Of a DNA stretch of 64,000 nt, positions 63,527 to 64,000 are shown piece after piece. The notes under the pieces were generated by a model. The model was given only the letters and a program-made list of their open reading frames with translations. It was not told where the DNA came from and did no database searches. A program made the position numbers and the translations under genes. The DNA lies in contig NZ_BCXI01000014.1 in assembly GCF_001895025.1 (NCBI RefSeq), positions 62,001-126,000 on the forward strand, given 5' to 3'. This DNA comes from Rhodococcus zopfii NBRC 100606 = JCM 9919. Its GTDB lineage: Bacteria; Actinomycetota; Actinomycetes; Mycobacteriales; Mycobacteriaceae. The first letter of the stretch is position 1, and each line of letters opens with the position of its first letter.

Positions 63527-64000
63527 TCATTTCTTGCGGCGCGCAACGAATTTCGCCTCCGCGTGGGCGCGTAGGGCCGTGAGCAGACCCCGGCGCCGAC
63601 CGGTCACCGGATCGACCGAGGGCGCCGTCGCCCCGAGGACGCCCGCCGGCGAGAACTTGCGCTCGGAGGAGGTCTCCGGCGCATCGTCCGAGGTGGCCCA
63701 CAGGAATCGGTCCGGCACCGCGAGCTTGTGGATCGTGCGCAGCGCGAGCAGATACTGCCTGCCGAGCGAACCCGTCGTGTACGGCAGGTCGTACTTGGCA
63801 CACAGCGCCCGCACCCGAGCGGCGATCTCCGGATACCGGTTGCTCGGCAGATCGGGGAACAGGTGATGCTCGATCTGGTAGCTCAGGTTCCCGGTCATGA
63901 AACCCATGACCGGGCCGCCGGAGATGTTCGCGCTGCCGAGCAGCTGCCGCAGATACCACTGCGCGTGCGTCTCGTTCTCGAACTGGTCGACGGTGAACTT
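63527..64000 (-). CDS. Second DesA3-like fatty acid desaturase, 3' part (5' end outside window)
   Basis: The frame is open to the window edge at 64000 and ends at 63527. It encodes the last 157 residues of a paralogue of the neighbouring desaturase: FENETHAQWYLRQLLGSANI and the third histidine box QIEHHLFPDLPSNRYPEI are shared, then the sequences diverge toward the C terminus. Tandem duplication is evident. The first two histidine boxes lie beyond the window. Confidence 0.88.
   Translation of the reverse strand, partial: KFTVDQFENETHAQWYLRQLLGSANISGGPVMGFMTGNLSYQIEHHLFPDLPSNRYPEIAARVRALCAKYDLPYTTGSLGRQYLLALRTIHKLAVPDRFLWATSDDAPETSSERKFSPAGVLGATAPSVDPVTGRRRGLLTALRAHAEAKFVARRKK

Overview
The window is high-GC DNA (roughly two thirds G+C, dense coding on both strands) from a mycolic-acid actinomycete, most probably Rhodococcus or a close relative (order Mycobacteriales). 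The evidence is gene content (WhiB1, WhiB7, mycoredoxin, AdnA/AdnB, SigH/RshA, Rpf, DesA3-type desaturases) and a gene order that, from memory, follows the M. tuberculosis H37Rv stretch Rv3193c to Rv3229c almost gene by gene. Species cannot be fixed from the sequence alone.

Layout. 1-2180: the end of an acyl-CoA ligase gene, an initiator tRNA-fMet and a secreted resuscitation-promoting factor with a long structured leader. 2198-16236: the conserved block UPF0182 protein, PPA1309 protein, PDZ-Lon protease, zinc-metallopeptidase-like protein, orphan TOMM-cyclodehydratase-like protein, UbiB-type kinase, whiB7 with its uORF/attenuator leader, uvrD2, mycoredoxin, nudC and a potassium channel. 16330-18975: a small accessory insert with a DoxX protein and an EXLDI-protein/ABC-exporter operon under a palindromic operator. 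19129-27022: adnB-adnA, lipV and an alkyltransferase-like protein. 27029-38098: an accessory island with DedA, an LLM oxidoreductase, a MobA-MoeA fusion, an SDR, and a five-gene nitrite assimilation operon (narK, nirB, nirD, HemD-winged-helix fusion, CbiX-like chelatase).

38216-53511: back on the conserved backbone with a TIGR02569-type protein, moeZ, a DUF3152 metallopeptidase-like protein, TetR, DUF3107, a ferritin-like protein, rhlE, a beta-propeller-like protein, a ParA-like ATPase, GNAT, a DGK-family lipid kinase, whiB1, pdtaS, a biotinyl-lysine protein, a 24-residue bL37 gene, rshA-sigH and ybaK. 53581-59023: a catabolic insert resembling cyclohexanecarboxyl-CoA degradation (badI, badH, aliA, aliB, a deletion remnant of a crotonase gene and tetR), preceded by two tandem operators. 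59048-64000: SRAP, aroA-rsgA and two tandem DesA3-like desaturases, the second cut by the window edge.

Working together: the nitrite operon joins uptake, the siroheme enzyme and siroheme supply. SigH/RshA and mycoredoxin belong to the mycothiol redox response. WhiB7 and WhiB1 are Fe-S regulators with recognisable control regions. AdnAB, UvrD2, SRAP and ATL form a DNA-repair set. The most notable observations are the complete whiB7 leader architecture, the orphan cyclodehydratase-like/UbiB pair, the EXLDI operon operator, the tandem operators and missing hydratase of the alicyclic-acid operon, and two genes whose best start codon is CTG.
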